The notes under the pieces: model-generated
Database searches by the model: none
What the model was told of the DNA's origin: nothing
Seen by the model: only the letters and a program-made list of their open reading frames with translations
Position numbers and translations under genes: made by a program
In this document: positions 22,779 to 35,600 of the stretch, piece after piece
Position numbering within the stretch: position 1 is the stretch's first letter
Layout: each line of letters starts with the position of its first letter
From: Cercis canadensis
Taxonomy: Eukaryota > Streptophyta > Magnoliopsida > Fabales > Fabaceae
Assembly (NCBI GenBank): GCA_003255065.1
Contig: QAOA01004577.1
Coordinates: 124,001-188,000 of the forward strand
Direction: 5' to 3'
DNA length: 64,000 nucleotides

Positions 22779-23762
22779 ATGGCTAAAGTTGGGAAGGTGC
22801 AGTCTAAGTCCCAGTCTCGAGGTCACAGGGTAGCCCCATATGTATTAACATCTAAATCTCGGAAGAATCTGAAAGATGTTGATGTGAAAAAGAGCTGTTC
22901 TAAAGGATCAGAGAAGCAAGATTGGGAAGATGCAACCTGCTCAGTCTGTATGGAGGTCCCCCACAATGCTGTCCTTCTCCTTTGTTCATCTTATAACAAG
23001 GGTTGTCGCCCTTATATGTGTGCTACTAGCAATCGCTATTCCAACTGTTTTGAACAATACAAAAAGGCCTACACTAAAGCACCTTCTGTTCAGAGTTCGC
23101 AGCTGGAGACAAACAACTCAAATTGTAATTTGAGTGCGGATGAACCCAATGGCAATACACAAGTGTCGGAGCTTCTTTGCCCTCTTTGTCGCAGGCAGGT
23201 GAAAGGTTGGACGGTGGTTGAACCAGCAAGGAAGTATCTGAATGCCAAGAAAAGAACCTGTATGCAGGATGATTGCTCTTTTGCGGGGACCTATAAGGAG
23301 CTTAGGAAGCATGTTAAGTCTAAGCATCCGTATGCACGACCACGAGAGGTGGACCCTGTACGAGAAGAAAAATGGAAGAGGCTTGAGCGAGAGAGAGAAC
23401 GAAATGATGTGATCACTACAATTCTATCATCGACTCCAGGGGCTATGGTACTGGGAGATTATGTACTTGAGCCAAACGACCATGCCTTTTATAGTGATGA
23501 TTATGATTCTGACGAGGAATATATGGAGGATGATTTCTTCTCTGTGAGATCGATTGGTTTGGGAAGAAATAGCCGCTTTTTGTCAAATATTAGGTATAAT
23601 GAGGACCGTGCCTATGATTCATTGGATGATGTGGATCATTTTGGGATGGGCCATGTTGCTTCTCGAGGTTCTGCTCCTGCTCCTGGACGGGGACTCCACC
23701 GAATACTGCTAGGAAGGCCAAGAAGACGGCGGAGGCATAGGGTATCCAATGGAGGTAGGTAA
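22779..23762 (+). CDS. DUF1644 family zinc-binding protein
   Basis: Single coding exon, 327 residues. It has a RING-like cysteine cluster in two parts: CSVC at 54-57, then C69, C76, C81 and C90, followed by CPLC at 134-137. A C2H2-type finger (C161, C166, H178, H183) ends in HVKSKHP. A charged helix rich in Arg/Glu follows (about 195-215), then an acidic Asp/Glu/Tyr stretch (238-255) and an Arg-rich C-terminus (RRRRRHR). This arrangement is typical of the plant-specific DUF1644 family, some members of which have been linked to salt and drought responses in rice. The molecular activity is unknown; the split cysteine pattern could bind zinc. The ATG is the first in frame after the leader-intron acceptor. 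Confidence 0.9.
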   Translation: MAKVGKVQSKSQSRGHRVAPYVLTSKSRKNLKDVDVKKSCSKGSEKQDWEDATCSVCMEVPHNAVLLLCSSYNKGCRPYMCATSNRYSNCFEQYKKAYTKAPSVQSSQLETNNSNCNLSADEPNGNTQVSELLCPLCRRQVKGWTVVEPARKYLNAKKRTCMQDDCSFAGTYKELRKHVKSKHPYARPREVDPVREEKWKRLERERERNDVITTILSSTPGAMVLGDYVLEPNDHAFYSDDYDSDEEYMEDDFFSVRSIGLGRNSRFLSNIRYNEDRAYDSLDDVDHFGMGHVASRGSAPAPGRGLHRILLGRPRRRRRHRVSNGGR

Positions 23763-25866
23763 ATTTAGAGTCAAATACCGAAAACCTGAGGAAACAGCTG
23801 TGCTTCTTCAATAGTAACTGGCGTTTGGAGCACCATCTTACTGTGACCTTACATGCTTGTGTCGTACTGTTATGCAGGAGCATTTTATCATTTTATTGGC
23901 AAAGTACAGTTCCCTATTTTCTGGTTCTGTAGCATCACATCTATAGCTCGATGTGGTTTCACGACTGCCACTACGCAAGTTTTTAGAATAGTCTGTAAAG
24001 AGGGCAATTTCATATTGTTCATTGCCTCCCTGTTTAGTTCCATAGGTTTAGGTAACCAGGTCATTTCCTATAGGTGTATGGGCTGGCTTTCATTCAGTCA
24101 TGCACACTGGTCAATTGAACGTTAGATTAGGGCCAAAGAGGGAACGTCCCAAATAATTGCATTTTTAAGGTGAAGCATTCTTCTGTTCTCTGATCATCTA
24201 CATTCTGTACAGCTTGATTTATAGAGCATGAATTTATCTTTTCTATTGCTTTTCAGGAAATATTGAATGTGTGTCAGTTGTGTACTGCTTACTTGTCCTT
24301 AAACTGACTATTGGTAATGTAGAAGGGAGGCTGGATGCTATAAGCTGATCCGACTTTCTCCCAGAAGTTCCCAACTTGGTTGAATCCTCCTTTATTTAGG
24401 TTTTGCTATTATTATATTGGGATCATTTTGGATATGACATTTGCTGAAATTATAAGTATTATTAGGGGTCATTAGGACCCTGAAACGTGTTAAGGATGCA
24501 TTTTGCAATAGGTTGGGTAAGGCGCAGACAGTCTAATGGGGTCCTTAACATTTGCCGCAATTTTCGGAATATTTGGTCCGACAACAGAATGAGACTGCAT
24601 TGCGACTTCTAGGCACCATATTGGGGGGCACATGTACTCATCACATGGTGTTCCCTGAGAATATGAGAACCCGTTATACTGGTCACCTACTCAACCTACG
24701 TAGCTGATTCTTAACCAAAGAATGCACTACCTTTCGTTTTAAACCATTGAACCTGTGTTTTCTTATATTGATATTATCTTGATGTATAGGTGGGAGTCTG
24801 AGATGTCATGTAAATAGCCTTTAGATAACAGCGACAAATAAAAAAGAAAGTTACGTATGCAAGTCACTTGTCTGCATCATTTTACCAATCTCTGTTGTTA
24901 CTTGTAGCTTCCTTTTTTTTTTTTAATTTTAGCTTGCATTTTTTTTGCCCATATAGTGTTAGACTAACACATATAATATAATCTGGATTTTATTCAATTC
25001 ACAATTTAGAAAAAAAAAAATAGATGCAGTAAAAGTACCAGTAGTAACCCAAAGAAAATAGGTTATTGTTTACCAGCAACTTGCATCTGGTGCATTGATT
25101 GGTTTTGCTTTGCTTTGGAATCGGAAGGTGCAAACTAAGGCGTTGTTTGCTTTAAGCTTCAACGCTGGTTTTGAATCCATTTTGGGGTTGCGTACTGCTA
25201 ACTGTTCCATGAAAAAGAGAATTGCTCTTCTTGTTTAAACTCCCCAGCCCAGGGGAAATACCAAATACATATTTCATTGATCCGTATAAGAATGAGATTT
25301 GGAAACCAGAACACTGATGGCTGCTTTGTCCTGCTCCGCAGTACATTATTATTAGCTCAGTTCAAACATTTATGTTGCCTGATTAACAAAAAAATTACCG
25401 GTTGACTGTATTGCCCTTCATCGGAAAATTTCTTTGGCTATTCGATTAATACACGTGCACAAGCATTTATCTGGAGTCTGGACCCATTACATGGGGGTGG
25501 TGTTTTTTTTTGTCAGATTTTTTAGCTGAGGATACGAGAAAACAAGAACCTTTGTAGTTAGAGAAAATAACTGGTCCAATGGAATTAGTCAAGAATGAAG
25601 AAATCAAGACACGAGCTGTTCACTGAATAAGTTCTATCTTATTTCTGATACATCAGCATTAAGCAGGAGGGAGATTTCACCTAAATAAACAAGAAAATAA
25701 ATGGCAATTGAACTAGAGAGCCTAATCAAGCATCAAATCCAATGGAAATAAAAACAAGTTTTAATCTGCAAATAAAAAAAAAAAAAGANAAAAAAAAAAA
25801 GAAAAAAAAAGAAAGAGGAATTGAAATCCTCCGGTGCCCCACATAGCAGCACCATCTCAATCCACT
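23763..25866. other. 3' region of the DUF1644 gene and spacer
   Basis: The 3' UTR of the upstream gene probably extends to about 24.2-24.9 kb, judging from composition. After that the sequence is AT-rich, with poly-A runs and a single N at 25789. No further gene is supported before the minus-strand gene. Confidence 0.5.
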
Positions 25867-26680
25867 TCACTGCTTAATTTCTTTGCATGACATTTTTCTC
25901 AACGTGTTCTTCACTTTCCTCTGCAAAATGAATCAAGAAATTGAAAATGCGAATCAAAGTACACATAATGAGGCCAGAAGAACAATAAGAGAAGATGAAA
26001 CAAAAACAAATTTCAATGTGCAATCTCTTATTACCAAAAATGAGGACTTGTCTCCTTCACTGCCCTTTTTCCTGGATTGGTGATTTACTTGTTTGCTTTC
26101 TTTGAATGCCACACGTTCATATTTCCTTCGGCTATTTGAGTGCCGGAGCATTTGCGATGACGGCGAGCAGATTCGAACCGGTTGAGTTAACCATATGCAC
26201 CTCTGCTACAAAGGCAAAATTCAAATTTGATGATCCATGCAGGGCCATGGCCCTGCATTTCCAATTCCATACACATTGCTAATGGCACGAGAATTTCCTC
26301 AAAAACCGTTTGAACCTGGATCTCTTTGACGATTTCTCAGAACTCGTCTTAGGCAGAGAAGGGAAAGAACTTACCTTGGTTTTAGGCCTTGATTGATTTG
26401 TGGGCAATTGAACCTTACCCTCTCCCTCTAGGGAACTTGCATTTCTAAGCTGTCGAGAATAAGCTAGAAGCTGAGCTCGACGATCATAGCCCTGTTTTCC
26501 TGCATTTTTTTTCCTTTTCGAATGTTGGTGTGCCTTTGTTTTCGTCATGGGATTAGATAGTTTTCGTGATCGTGGTGTTGATGATTCAACGTAGACCATG
26601 ATGAGCACTCCATTCATCTGGGTGTCTCTGTCCCTTCCATTATTCTTCTGTTTCTTCTCTGCAATCTTCTTGGAACTCAT
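25867..26680 (-). CDS. Small basic hypothetical protein, three-exon model
   Basis: Read on the minus strand I propose exons 26680-26375, 26202-26035 and 25920-25867. All have canonical sites (AAG|GTAAGT donor; gtagcag|AGG and ttttgcag|AGG acceptors), stay in phase 0, and give 175 residues ending TGA. The first exon is rich in Lys, Arg and Ser and contains YDRRAQLLAYSRQLRN (65-80). The middle exon is also basic and the C-terminus reads RKVKNTLRKMSCKE. If the first intron is retained, the frame instead runs to a stop at 26279, making a 133-residue form that ends RFKRFLRKFSCH. Both ends carry LRK-x-SC. No catalytic motif, signal peptide or membrane segment is seen, and I do not recognise the family. 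A nuclear or nucleic-acid-associated role would fit the charge but is a guess. Confidence 0.5.
26237..26258. repeat. Perfect 22-bp palindrome
   Basis: An 11-bp half-site, ATGCAGGGCCA, is followed at once by its reverse complement with no spacer. It lies in intron 1 of the small basic protein gene as modelled (or just past the stop of the unspliced form). It could form a short hairpin or cruciform or bind a dimeric factor. No function is known. Confidence 0.9.
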
Positions 26681-27622
26681 GACTTTTCTGAAACTCTAAT
26701 ATCTACCAACAGTTTTTCGTCTTTTTTTTATTCTTTCTGCGAAGAAAATAGGTAATGGAAATTTGTCTCAAATGGGCATCAAATTATGTCTCCTTTTACG
26801 TCAACAAACAGGGATTTTGGAAGATGAATAATGTTATTACCAGAAAACGCTTTGTTGCTTTTCAGAGCTATATATGTGAATCTCCAGGAATTGGTTTTCT
26901 CTTCTCTTCACATATCAAGAATTGCTCTGAAAATCAACAATTAAGAGCCTGGTAAAAATGGATTTTGGCATTGAAGAAGCTACTATATAAGTCGAGAACC
27001 ACGTCGTGATTTTCGGTTTTGTTTTTTATTTTTCTACCCAAGTTAGTAAGCGGGTTGATTGGGCAATTTGAGCCCACGCATATCCAAAATGACCCTGGCC
27101 CAAGTTTATTTTGAACCTGGAAATTATGGGCTTAAAAGCCCATAGGCTTGGCACCTAATTTTCTTTTTTTGGGCCAAACAAGTTTTCTCTCACATGTAGG
27201 ATTCTTTTTCGGCTGTAGTTGCTTGCATATGGGATTTGGATCTCGCAAGAAAATCAGCAACAAAAAAATAAAAAAAAAGTAATGCACATTAGTTTGGATG
27301 GAAGACCATAAACTATTTCTGTTTGGCCCAATCAAAAACATTTCTTCACAGCAAGTAGAACGATAATGGCAAAAAAGAAGAAGCAATTAGAACAATAATA
27401 GCGTAGGCACGATGAGAGTTTATGCAAATAACATTATTGATTATTCTAACTAAAATTGAAGCTACACAATCAAGTAGTCCATTTCTCTCTGATGAATGTC
27501 ATTCTATCGTCTCCTAATGAAAAACGTAGCTTATAAGACAAAACACCTCAAATACTTAACTATAGCCTTTGAAGCTTGAGTCACACAGCCAGAGAGGTAA
27601 GTGTATATATGTCATTCATTCA

Positions 27623-27989
27623 AGGCTCCCCTAACTCTAAATGAAATTTAATGTGAAATCTTTGTATTAAAATTATACCTATGATACTCTTGGATTAGGA
27701 TGTCTTCTTAAAAGTTAATAATCTTACGTAGTGTGTAATCTAGCTGTGGCTTCAACTAGGCTAGCCAATAACGTCTCTGTCATGGCCATCACTCTCTATT
27801 CTCTCNAGGCTCCCCTAACTCTAAATGAAATTTAATGTGAAATCTTTGTATTAAAATTATACCTACGATACTCTTGGATTAGGATGTCTTCTTAAAAGTT
27901 AATAATCTTACGTAGTGTGTAATCTAGCTGTGGCTTCAACTAGGCTAGCCAATAACGTCTCTGTCATGGCCATCACTCTCTATTCTCTC
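27623..27989. repeat. 183-bp direct duplicate split by a single N (27806), probable assembly artefact
   Basis: Copies 27623-27805 and 27807-27989 are the same length and almost identical; I see one T/C difference (cctatgatac versus cctacgatac). A single N sits exactly between them. This is best read as two overlapping contig ends or haplotypes that were joined without merging. Confidence 0.85.
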
Positions 27990-29193
27990 CCTAAACTTGT
28001 CTTATAAAATTACAACATGAGAGCCAAGAAGCATCCTCTTGAAGCAACAAGGCAGGTATTAATAATCACTAGAGATTGCAATGTAATGGTACATCCAAAA
28101 AATCAAGTTGGAGACATAATATAATAACTTGGTTATGATTTGAGCAAGGAAAGTAAACATAATATTATCTTTCTAAATCGTTTAACAAAGGTACTCTCAG
28201 GATATACTAGTTAAAAAAAGGGATATTTGAGGAGAACAGATGTTGTATGACTATGACATTGACATGTGGATCATCGAGTAGCTCTAGTCGTTTTGTTTTT
28301 TCTCAATTGCAATTGTGAGAAACAATTTGCAGGGAATGGGAGTGTTAAAAAAAAAAAAAAAGAGTTCAGATAGCTTGATTGTGTCGTCACTTGTACTTTT
28401 GTATTTTTCTTTGTTGCGTGAGTTGGAATCAAGGGAGAAAAAAAAGTGACAAGGAAAAGAAAAAGGAAAAAAGAACTGAATTTTTTGACTAAATAATCAT
28501 GGAGGGAATTGGCAATCAAACAGTGCATGTATTCTTGTGAACTTTTCCTCTATACGTTCTCAGATTCAATCTTTTGTGAATGAGACAATATATAAAGGAA
28601 TGGATTCTTAAATCTGATTTGGTATATATTTTCACCCAACAGCTTTGAATATTTGGACATCAAGTCACTTTAGGCACGCTTGCATTATTGACGGAGTTGA
28701 TTAATTACCTTTCATAATTATATGACATATAATCTGTAATTCAGAGAAAGATACAACATAGGAATAGGAGATGCAAGCACATGTGTGGTGGGCACAGATG
28801 AAAGTACACTGTTGAATGGACAAGAAAAAATCTCATGCTGAAATACCAATGAGAGGTGGGTTTGGTGGCACATCTTTCTGGGCGTGAAGGACATAAAGAG
28901 ATTGGAAAAATCCTTACAAGTAGGAAATGGGTAACATGTTAATTAATAATTTGTGGAAATCTTTTTCCTTGGCACTAGGTTTTCAATTTTATATTAATCT
29001 ATTGGCACCTTTTGAGCAAATTCACATTGTGAGGATCACATCTTATGTTGTTATTAATTATAGCCAAGAAAAGGATTCGCTTTGCTTGTGAAGTTTTCCC
29101 TAATTTATGTAAATATGTATGGACGTTAGTTAATTTTGGAAAATAAGTTATATAAGGACTTTTTAATTTTATCTGCCTAAGAAAAGAGAGTGG

Positions 29194-29198
<5 letters not shown>

Positions 29199-29228
<30 letters not shown>
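29199..29228. repeat. (GA)n microsatellite
   Basis: An uninterrupted run of about 15 GA units, followed by other purine-rich sequence. The open frame read through it on the opposite strand is a by-product of the repeat. Confidence 0.9.
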
Positions 29229-29229
<1 letters not shown>

Positions 29230-32200
29230 CAAGGCAGCAATCCATCCACATACCAAGGTGACTCCAGGCTTCACCAAAGGGCCAATCTCTGACTCCCCAA
29301 GTAGCCGCCCCCAGTTAGAGACTTTGTGACCCCTTTCCATTTTCGTTGCCAAATTCCAAACCATCATCCATCTCTCTCTTTCTCTCTCTCTATTATTCTG
29401 TTTCTAGCTAGGTAAGTAAACCAGCCCCATGTTTTGGGTTCCTTGGCCATTGGGAGCTCCCATGCGCCACTTCACGCTCTCAAATCTGTCCCTCGCATAT
29501 TAATATGCTTCCCTCCACACTTTGCTCCGCTTGAATTATTCAGCTATCTATCTATTTATCTTTTTTAGACCTTTTAGCATTCTAATTTGTCCTTTAGTGT
29601 TTAAATTAATTATATCTCTCCACTCTATTACTTAATTAGATAATGGGAATCTCTTAGCAGGGGATTACCCCTAATTTCCCTCTATTTTAAACAACTTAAT
29701 CTATACATCAAGTAGCTAGCTAGATCAAAACGTTTCGCCACAACCATCGCAGCTGGATTAAACCCCTTGCCCCCTCTTACCATTTGACCGCCGTGACATA
29801 ATTAAAACTCAAAATTAAATTGTTTGAAACATATGGATAACTTAATAAATTTCTTTTATTGAGCTTCAGCTAATTAAACACTTTCATATATAGAAACTTT
29901 ACTTCTTCTTGTAATTTTCTATTTTGTTCCTTAATTATTCTAGTTTTTTATGGTTAATAGTTTTCCAGTTGAATTTTGGACTTTTTTTTTTTAATTTTCC
30001 AGGAATTCTCAACAGTACTTTCGGGTTTGATAATTAATAAGAATTTTAATTAATTTCATGATAACAATTAATATTGGATCATGTATAATCTGGACCTCCT
30101 CACTCCAATAAAAGATATATAGATATGATAGGTAACAAATTAACCTGACATTATTATCAATATTGGAGATTGACCATTCTTAATTAAAAGTGAATTCATT
30201 CTTAAGCATGATGTCAAACTGTGTTCCATTAAGTTGTCAATAATTTTATTTTTTCTACTTTGGTTCTCCTAAATTTTTAATTAAATTAAATTTTAACGTA
30301 AAATAAGAGAGGGCCTGTTTTTGGTCTCTATATATATTTTTTTCTTAATGATGCTGTTGTAGTGCGCTACTAAAAAGCATAATTATTATGAATAACACTC
30401 TTTTAGTCTCTTGTGTTCATGATGATGATCCAAGATTACCTACGATCACTTTGTTGGATATAGGAAATCAAAGTGACATTCGAATATCGCGATCAGAGAT
30501 TCTTAACTAACAGCCATGAAATTTTGAAACTGACGAACTTTAAAAACAATAATTTCAGATTCAACACCAAACTTTTGTAAGAAAGACACTTTGAATAGAA
30601 CCATAGAAGAAAATTCTTACCAAATTGTCCTTTTTTTTCTTAAGGAATATATAGATAACATTATAAAAATGGTTAAACTTTTATTATATTTTCTGGTGGT
30701 TTAAGTGACTACAGGTGTAAACGAATTATTTTGCGCAAACAAATTAATTCATTATTTAACAAATTCCACAGATGTCACAGGGAAAAAAAAAAAAAAAACT
30801 GCTGATATAAAAAATTTCTTTTTGGTATACAAATTTATTTACTATTAACACTAAAATACTTTGGAGAAAAGGGTGCTTAATATTTAAGTATAGCTTAAGA
30901 TTAATATTTGTCTCTATTACATGCCAACTTAGAATATTAAGCAGAGCAAAATTCCAAAGTTTAGAATAATTAATTTTTTTCCTTTTCTTTTTTGGTCAAT
31001 TAACATACTCTTGAGAGAAATATATATTAGTATCTCACTTTACACTGCCTGCAGATCAGGACGCTATTATGTAATTAGAAGCCTTCCATATAAATATTCT
31101 GCACTTAACATTATATAAGATTGTGTGAGGATGTGGTAAAATTGGGGTTACAGTTCAAGTTTCAATTTCTTGTAACTAAAGAAAAATAAGAAAAAGAATA
31201 ACTGCGATCGTGGTTGATTATGATGCTAAGGTTCACATCGTATCTACATTCTTTGGCACATGTGTTTCAAGATCATTAGATTTTAATATCAAGCTGCTGC
31301 ATGCATGCAGCAAATTAAATAAATTCACATTGCACGTGTTTCATGAAATTAATTAACAATTAATATGAGAGAAGGAAGTGCAATATTACATGGAAATTGT
31401 TTCTCTTTTGTTTTTAATTTGAAGATTGTTACATATTTTTGTAGCTTTCTGATATAATTTTCGATAAATAGTAATTGATGGCCTAATTTGGGTGACTTCT
31501 GTTGAAGACGATAATGGGTGGTGGAATAATTAACAATAGATAATACAATTGCCATTGTTTTACTAATCCATTTTATGCCATACTTTTAACATTCCAGAAT
31601 CTACTTTCCCTTTTCTTTTGGAAATTGATTATTTTATGAATTGGCAACTTTGCATTGCTACTTTCATTAATAATGCATGCAAACCCCTTTACGGATCTTT
31701 ATTGAATTTGAATAGTCTGTTCTTTATACGATGAATGTGAAAATACGATAGACTCATGTGGACAGATCTCATGCATCTGCCCAGTCTTTAACTTAATCTT
31801 TCTCATATATATATATATATATATATATAGGCATGCACTTAATTGCATTAATTATTTAATTAAGAAAAAGAAAAAGAAAAAGTGGTATTATATAGAGATA
31901 GAGTAATGTGATTTTGATTACTCTTTTCTTATATATCTTTGATATTGTGAATTTTAATTAAACCTACGTCTTACCATTTTAATTCAGTTTCTTTTTTGAA
32001 ACTTCTCCTTTTGAATGGTTTAAATTTGATCAGTGGTTTATAAATTTTTGACAGTTGATGAAAATAGATTGACTGTAAAATATGTTATAAATATGAGTTA
32101 TATGGTTTTGAAAGGAAAGAAGAACAAAATTAGAAAAATGAAAAATGAAATGTTATTGTTAATTATGTGTAAAGAAAAAAAGAATGTGAATTAAGTGGCG

Positions 32201-32461
32201 GATATTTGTTTAGCTGTGGGGCTATGATATCTGTTGGGCGTTAAGCCAAATCTTGGCCGTAGCTGCGCATATGTGAATTGTTTGTGACACCCACAGCTGC
32301 GCACCAACTCCAGCCACACCCACAAGCCACAACCGACGCCTTCGCTCTCTCTCTTTCTCTCTACTCACAGAAACAAAAACCAAGTGATGTCACTCAACAA
32401 AGTAATGGTTGATTTGGGTGGGCCTTCCCTAGTTCCTACTCTCTTCTCCCACCACGACTCC

Positions 32462-32661
32462 TATATATATCACGCTAGCCCCTCTCTATTTCTGTCACTG
32501 CCACTGCAACTCATCCACACAAAATCCAATTCCCTCTTTTCCAACCAGAAAGTGATAGAGGATCTCCCATGTCGTTAAACAATTCATAAAAAAGACAACT
32601 TTTCTTTTCTTTTCTCTCATATTTCCCCCGCACTGTCCCTTTCCATCTCAAGTTTTCTGCA
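32462..32661 (+). promoter_or_regulatory. TATA box and 5' UTR of the nitrate reductase gene
   Basis: A TATA box, tatatatat (32462-32470), lies about 190 bp before the start codon, predicting transcription from about 32495. A pyrimidine-rich leader (tttcttttcttttctctc) precedes the ATG. Nitrate, light and circadian control are known for plant nitrate reductase genes, but I could not pick out specific elements with confidence. Confidence 0.55.
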
Positions 32662-35600
32662 ATGGCGGCTTCCGTCGACAACCGTCAATACGCTGGTCTC
32701 GAACCCCCCTTAAACGGCGTCGTTCGGACCTTTAAACCCCCCACCTCCGACCACCGTTCCGACTCCCCGATTCGAGGTTGCAACTTCCCCTCCAATCCGG
32801 ACCTCACGCGTCCCAAGAGGTCGGAACCTTTACTATTGGATGTGGATTCATCGAGCGAAGACGAAAATGAGAGTGAAGATTTTGAGGACCTCATACGAAA
32901 GGGAAAAAACGAAGTCGAGGCCTCTATCTTGGACCCCCGCGATGAAGGAACCGCTGACAGCTGGATCCACCGTAACTCTTCCCTGGTCCGTCTCACAGGG
33001 AAACATCCCTTCAACTCGGAGCCTCCACTGACCCTACTCATGCACCATGGGTTCATAACTCCGGTTCCTCTTCACTACGTTCGCAACCATGGCCCAGTCC
33101 CCAAAGGGCACTGGGAGGACTGGACCATCGAGGTTTGCGGGCTCGTCAACCGACCCGCCCGGTTCACCATGGACCAACTTGTTAACGGTTTTCCCAGCCG
33201 CGAGTTCCCAGTTACGCTGGTTTGCGCGGGCAACCGACGCAAGGAACAAAACATGGTGAAAAAAAGCCTCGGTTTTAATTGGGGAGCAGCTGCGGTTTCC
33301 ACTTCGGTGTGGCGAGGTGTACCGTTGTGTTACCTGCTCAAGCGGTGTGGCATCTATAGCCGTACCAAAGGAGCACTCAATGTGTGCTTTGAAGGTGCTG
33401 AGGACCTCCCAGGTGGCGGTGGGTCCAAGTACGGTACTAGTGTCAAGAGGGAGATCGCACTGGATCCTTCTCGTGACATCATATTAGCTTACATGCAAAA
33501 CGGCGTGCGTTTAGCTCCGGACCATGGGTTCCCCTTGAGGATGATCATACCAGGTTTCATTGGTGGTCGTATGGTGAAATGGCTGAAGCGAATCATAGTA
33601 ACTACCCAGGAATCTGATAGTTATTACCATTACAAGGACAACATAGTACTTCCCTCCCACGTTGATGCGGAGCTAGCTAATGCCGAAGGTATACATCCAA
33701 TTCCATGCACTTTCTTCTTTGTTAACGTCTACTTGCTGTCTTTTCCTGTCTTTTAATTTCATCCATTCGGTTAAAAATATAATAAAGAGAGTTTTAATGG
33801 TTGGGTGCAGCTTGGTGGTACAAGCCAGAGTACATAATCAACGAGCTCAACATAAACTCGGTCATAACGACGCCGTGTCATGAAGAGATCTTGCCAATAA
33901 ACTCATGGACTACTCAGAGGCCTTATGTATTGAGAGGCTACGCGTATTCCGGCAAGTTCCAAACTCCTAACCCATAATATAACGGAATATTCTTGTTTTA
34001 TTCCTACGGGCTGGTTGTGAATTGCAATCAAATATCTGACTCTCACAACTAACACGTACGGCTTGTTTCTGTACTTGTCCCTGTCTAAAATTGTTCACTA
34101 TTTGATTCTCAGACTCTCAAGGGAACGGGATTGTTTACCCAATGCACGATCCTTGGTCAACCTTTGAATCAAAAGATGTTCCTTTCAAATGTTTTTTTTT
34201 TTTTTTGGTCAACCTTTCAAAAAGATAATGTCTATTTTCTCAAATTGGGGATTTGTCTTTTTTTCATTTTCTCTATATATACTTTTTTGAAGTAAAGGAG
34301 AACTAGCACGTCTAAAAATAACAAACATTTTGGGAGATTATGGGGAAAAAAGAAAGTTTGGAACTTGGTGTTTGTAGTATCTAATCTTTTATATAATTTA
34401 CTTACCTTGTGGTTGCAACTTGCAAGACGCAAGAGGGTTCAAAATTCTAAGTCTTTCTCTCCATTTGGGATGTGAGAGTGATCTTCTTGTCGTACGTGCA
34501 GGGGGTGGGAGGAAAGTGACACGTGTTGAGGTGACTCTGGACGATGGGGAAACGTGGCATGTGGGCACGTTGGACCACCAAGAGAAACCTAACAAATACG
34601 GTAAATACTGGTGCTGGTGTTTCTGGTCCTTGGAGGTGGAAGTGCTGGACATCATTGGTGCCAAGGAGATTGCGGTGCGAGCTTGGGACGAGGCCCTCAA
34701 CACCCAGCCTGAGAAGCTCATTTGGAATGTCATGGTATACATCTAACACACTACATGCTTCTCGAATTCTATTGATCAACCATTTTTACTTTTTTTATGA
34801 ATGAAATTAATAGTTATATTAAAAAATATAGTACTTTTTTACTTGTTTAACTGAAAATGTTTAAATAATCAAACCCCTCCTGAAAGGATTAACCAAAGCA
34901 TTAAGATAGTAATTTTTTTCACATTGTTTACTGACTATTGGTGCCTTAAGCATTGGATCTCTGACAGTTCCCTTGCAGATCCACAAATGTGTGGAAATTT
35001 TATTGGTGGTTCAATTAATGTACCACTACCACCACCGCCTATCATTTTCGCAGCCCTATTAGTTGGACAAGACATTGATAATATGTAGTTGTATGCTCAC
35101 CCTTGGCACCGCAACATTGGCAAATTTAATTCACCCTATAGGAGCCTCATTAGTTAATAATAATAATCTTTCACTTTAATAAAATACTAAAGAGAATGTA
35201 ATGTTAAACTATTATTATTGTTTTGACCTGTATTTTTTTATCTTAATTCATTTTGTAAGGAATTATTAACACTACTACTGTGCAGGGTATGATGAACAAC
35301 TGCTGGTTCAGAGTGAAAACGAATGTATGCAAGGCACACAAGGGGGAGATTGGAATTGTGTTCGAGCACCCTACCCGACCAGGCAACCAAGGTGGTGGGT
35401 GGATGGCCAAGGAAAGACACCTAGAAAAGTCATCGGAGTCGAACCAAAGCCTGAAGAAGAGTGTGTCAACACCCTTCATGAACACCACCACAAAAATGTT
35501 TTCAATGTCCGAAGTCCAGAAGCACAGCACCGCCGATTCTGCTTGGATAATCGTCCATGGCCACGTCTACGATTGCACCCGTTTCCTCAAAGACCACCCT

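Larger units (their letters stand above)
26700..32440. other. Large AT-rich spacer between the small basic protein gene and nitrate reductase
   Basis: No gene is supported. It contains a (GA)n microsatellite at 29199-29228, an (AT)n run near 31808-31829, an (AAAAAG)n run near 31864-31880, poly-A runs, and an artefactual duplicate around the N at 27806. The part next to 32.4 kb is presumably the distal nitrate reductase promoter. Confidence 0.6.

Noticed and set aside
26165..26212. tRNA- or SINE-like Pol III promoter words (gtagcagaggtgc ... ggttcgaatc) on the minus strand
   Set aside because: No cloverleaf can be formed around the B-box-like word, and the region is better explained as exon 2 of the small basic protein gene.
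28999..29367. 122-codon open frame on the minus strand
   Set aside because: It runs through a (GA)n microsatellite giving a Ser-Leu repeat; no domain or homology is apparent.
33956..33957. Canonical GT donor for nitrate reductase intron 2, instead of the GC donor at 33952
   Set aside because: Using it shifts the frame and destroys the conserved [11 protein letters not shown] segment encoded by the next exon.
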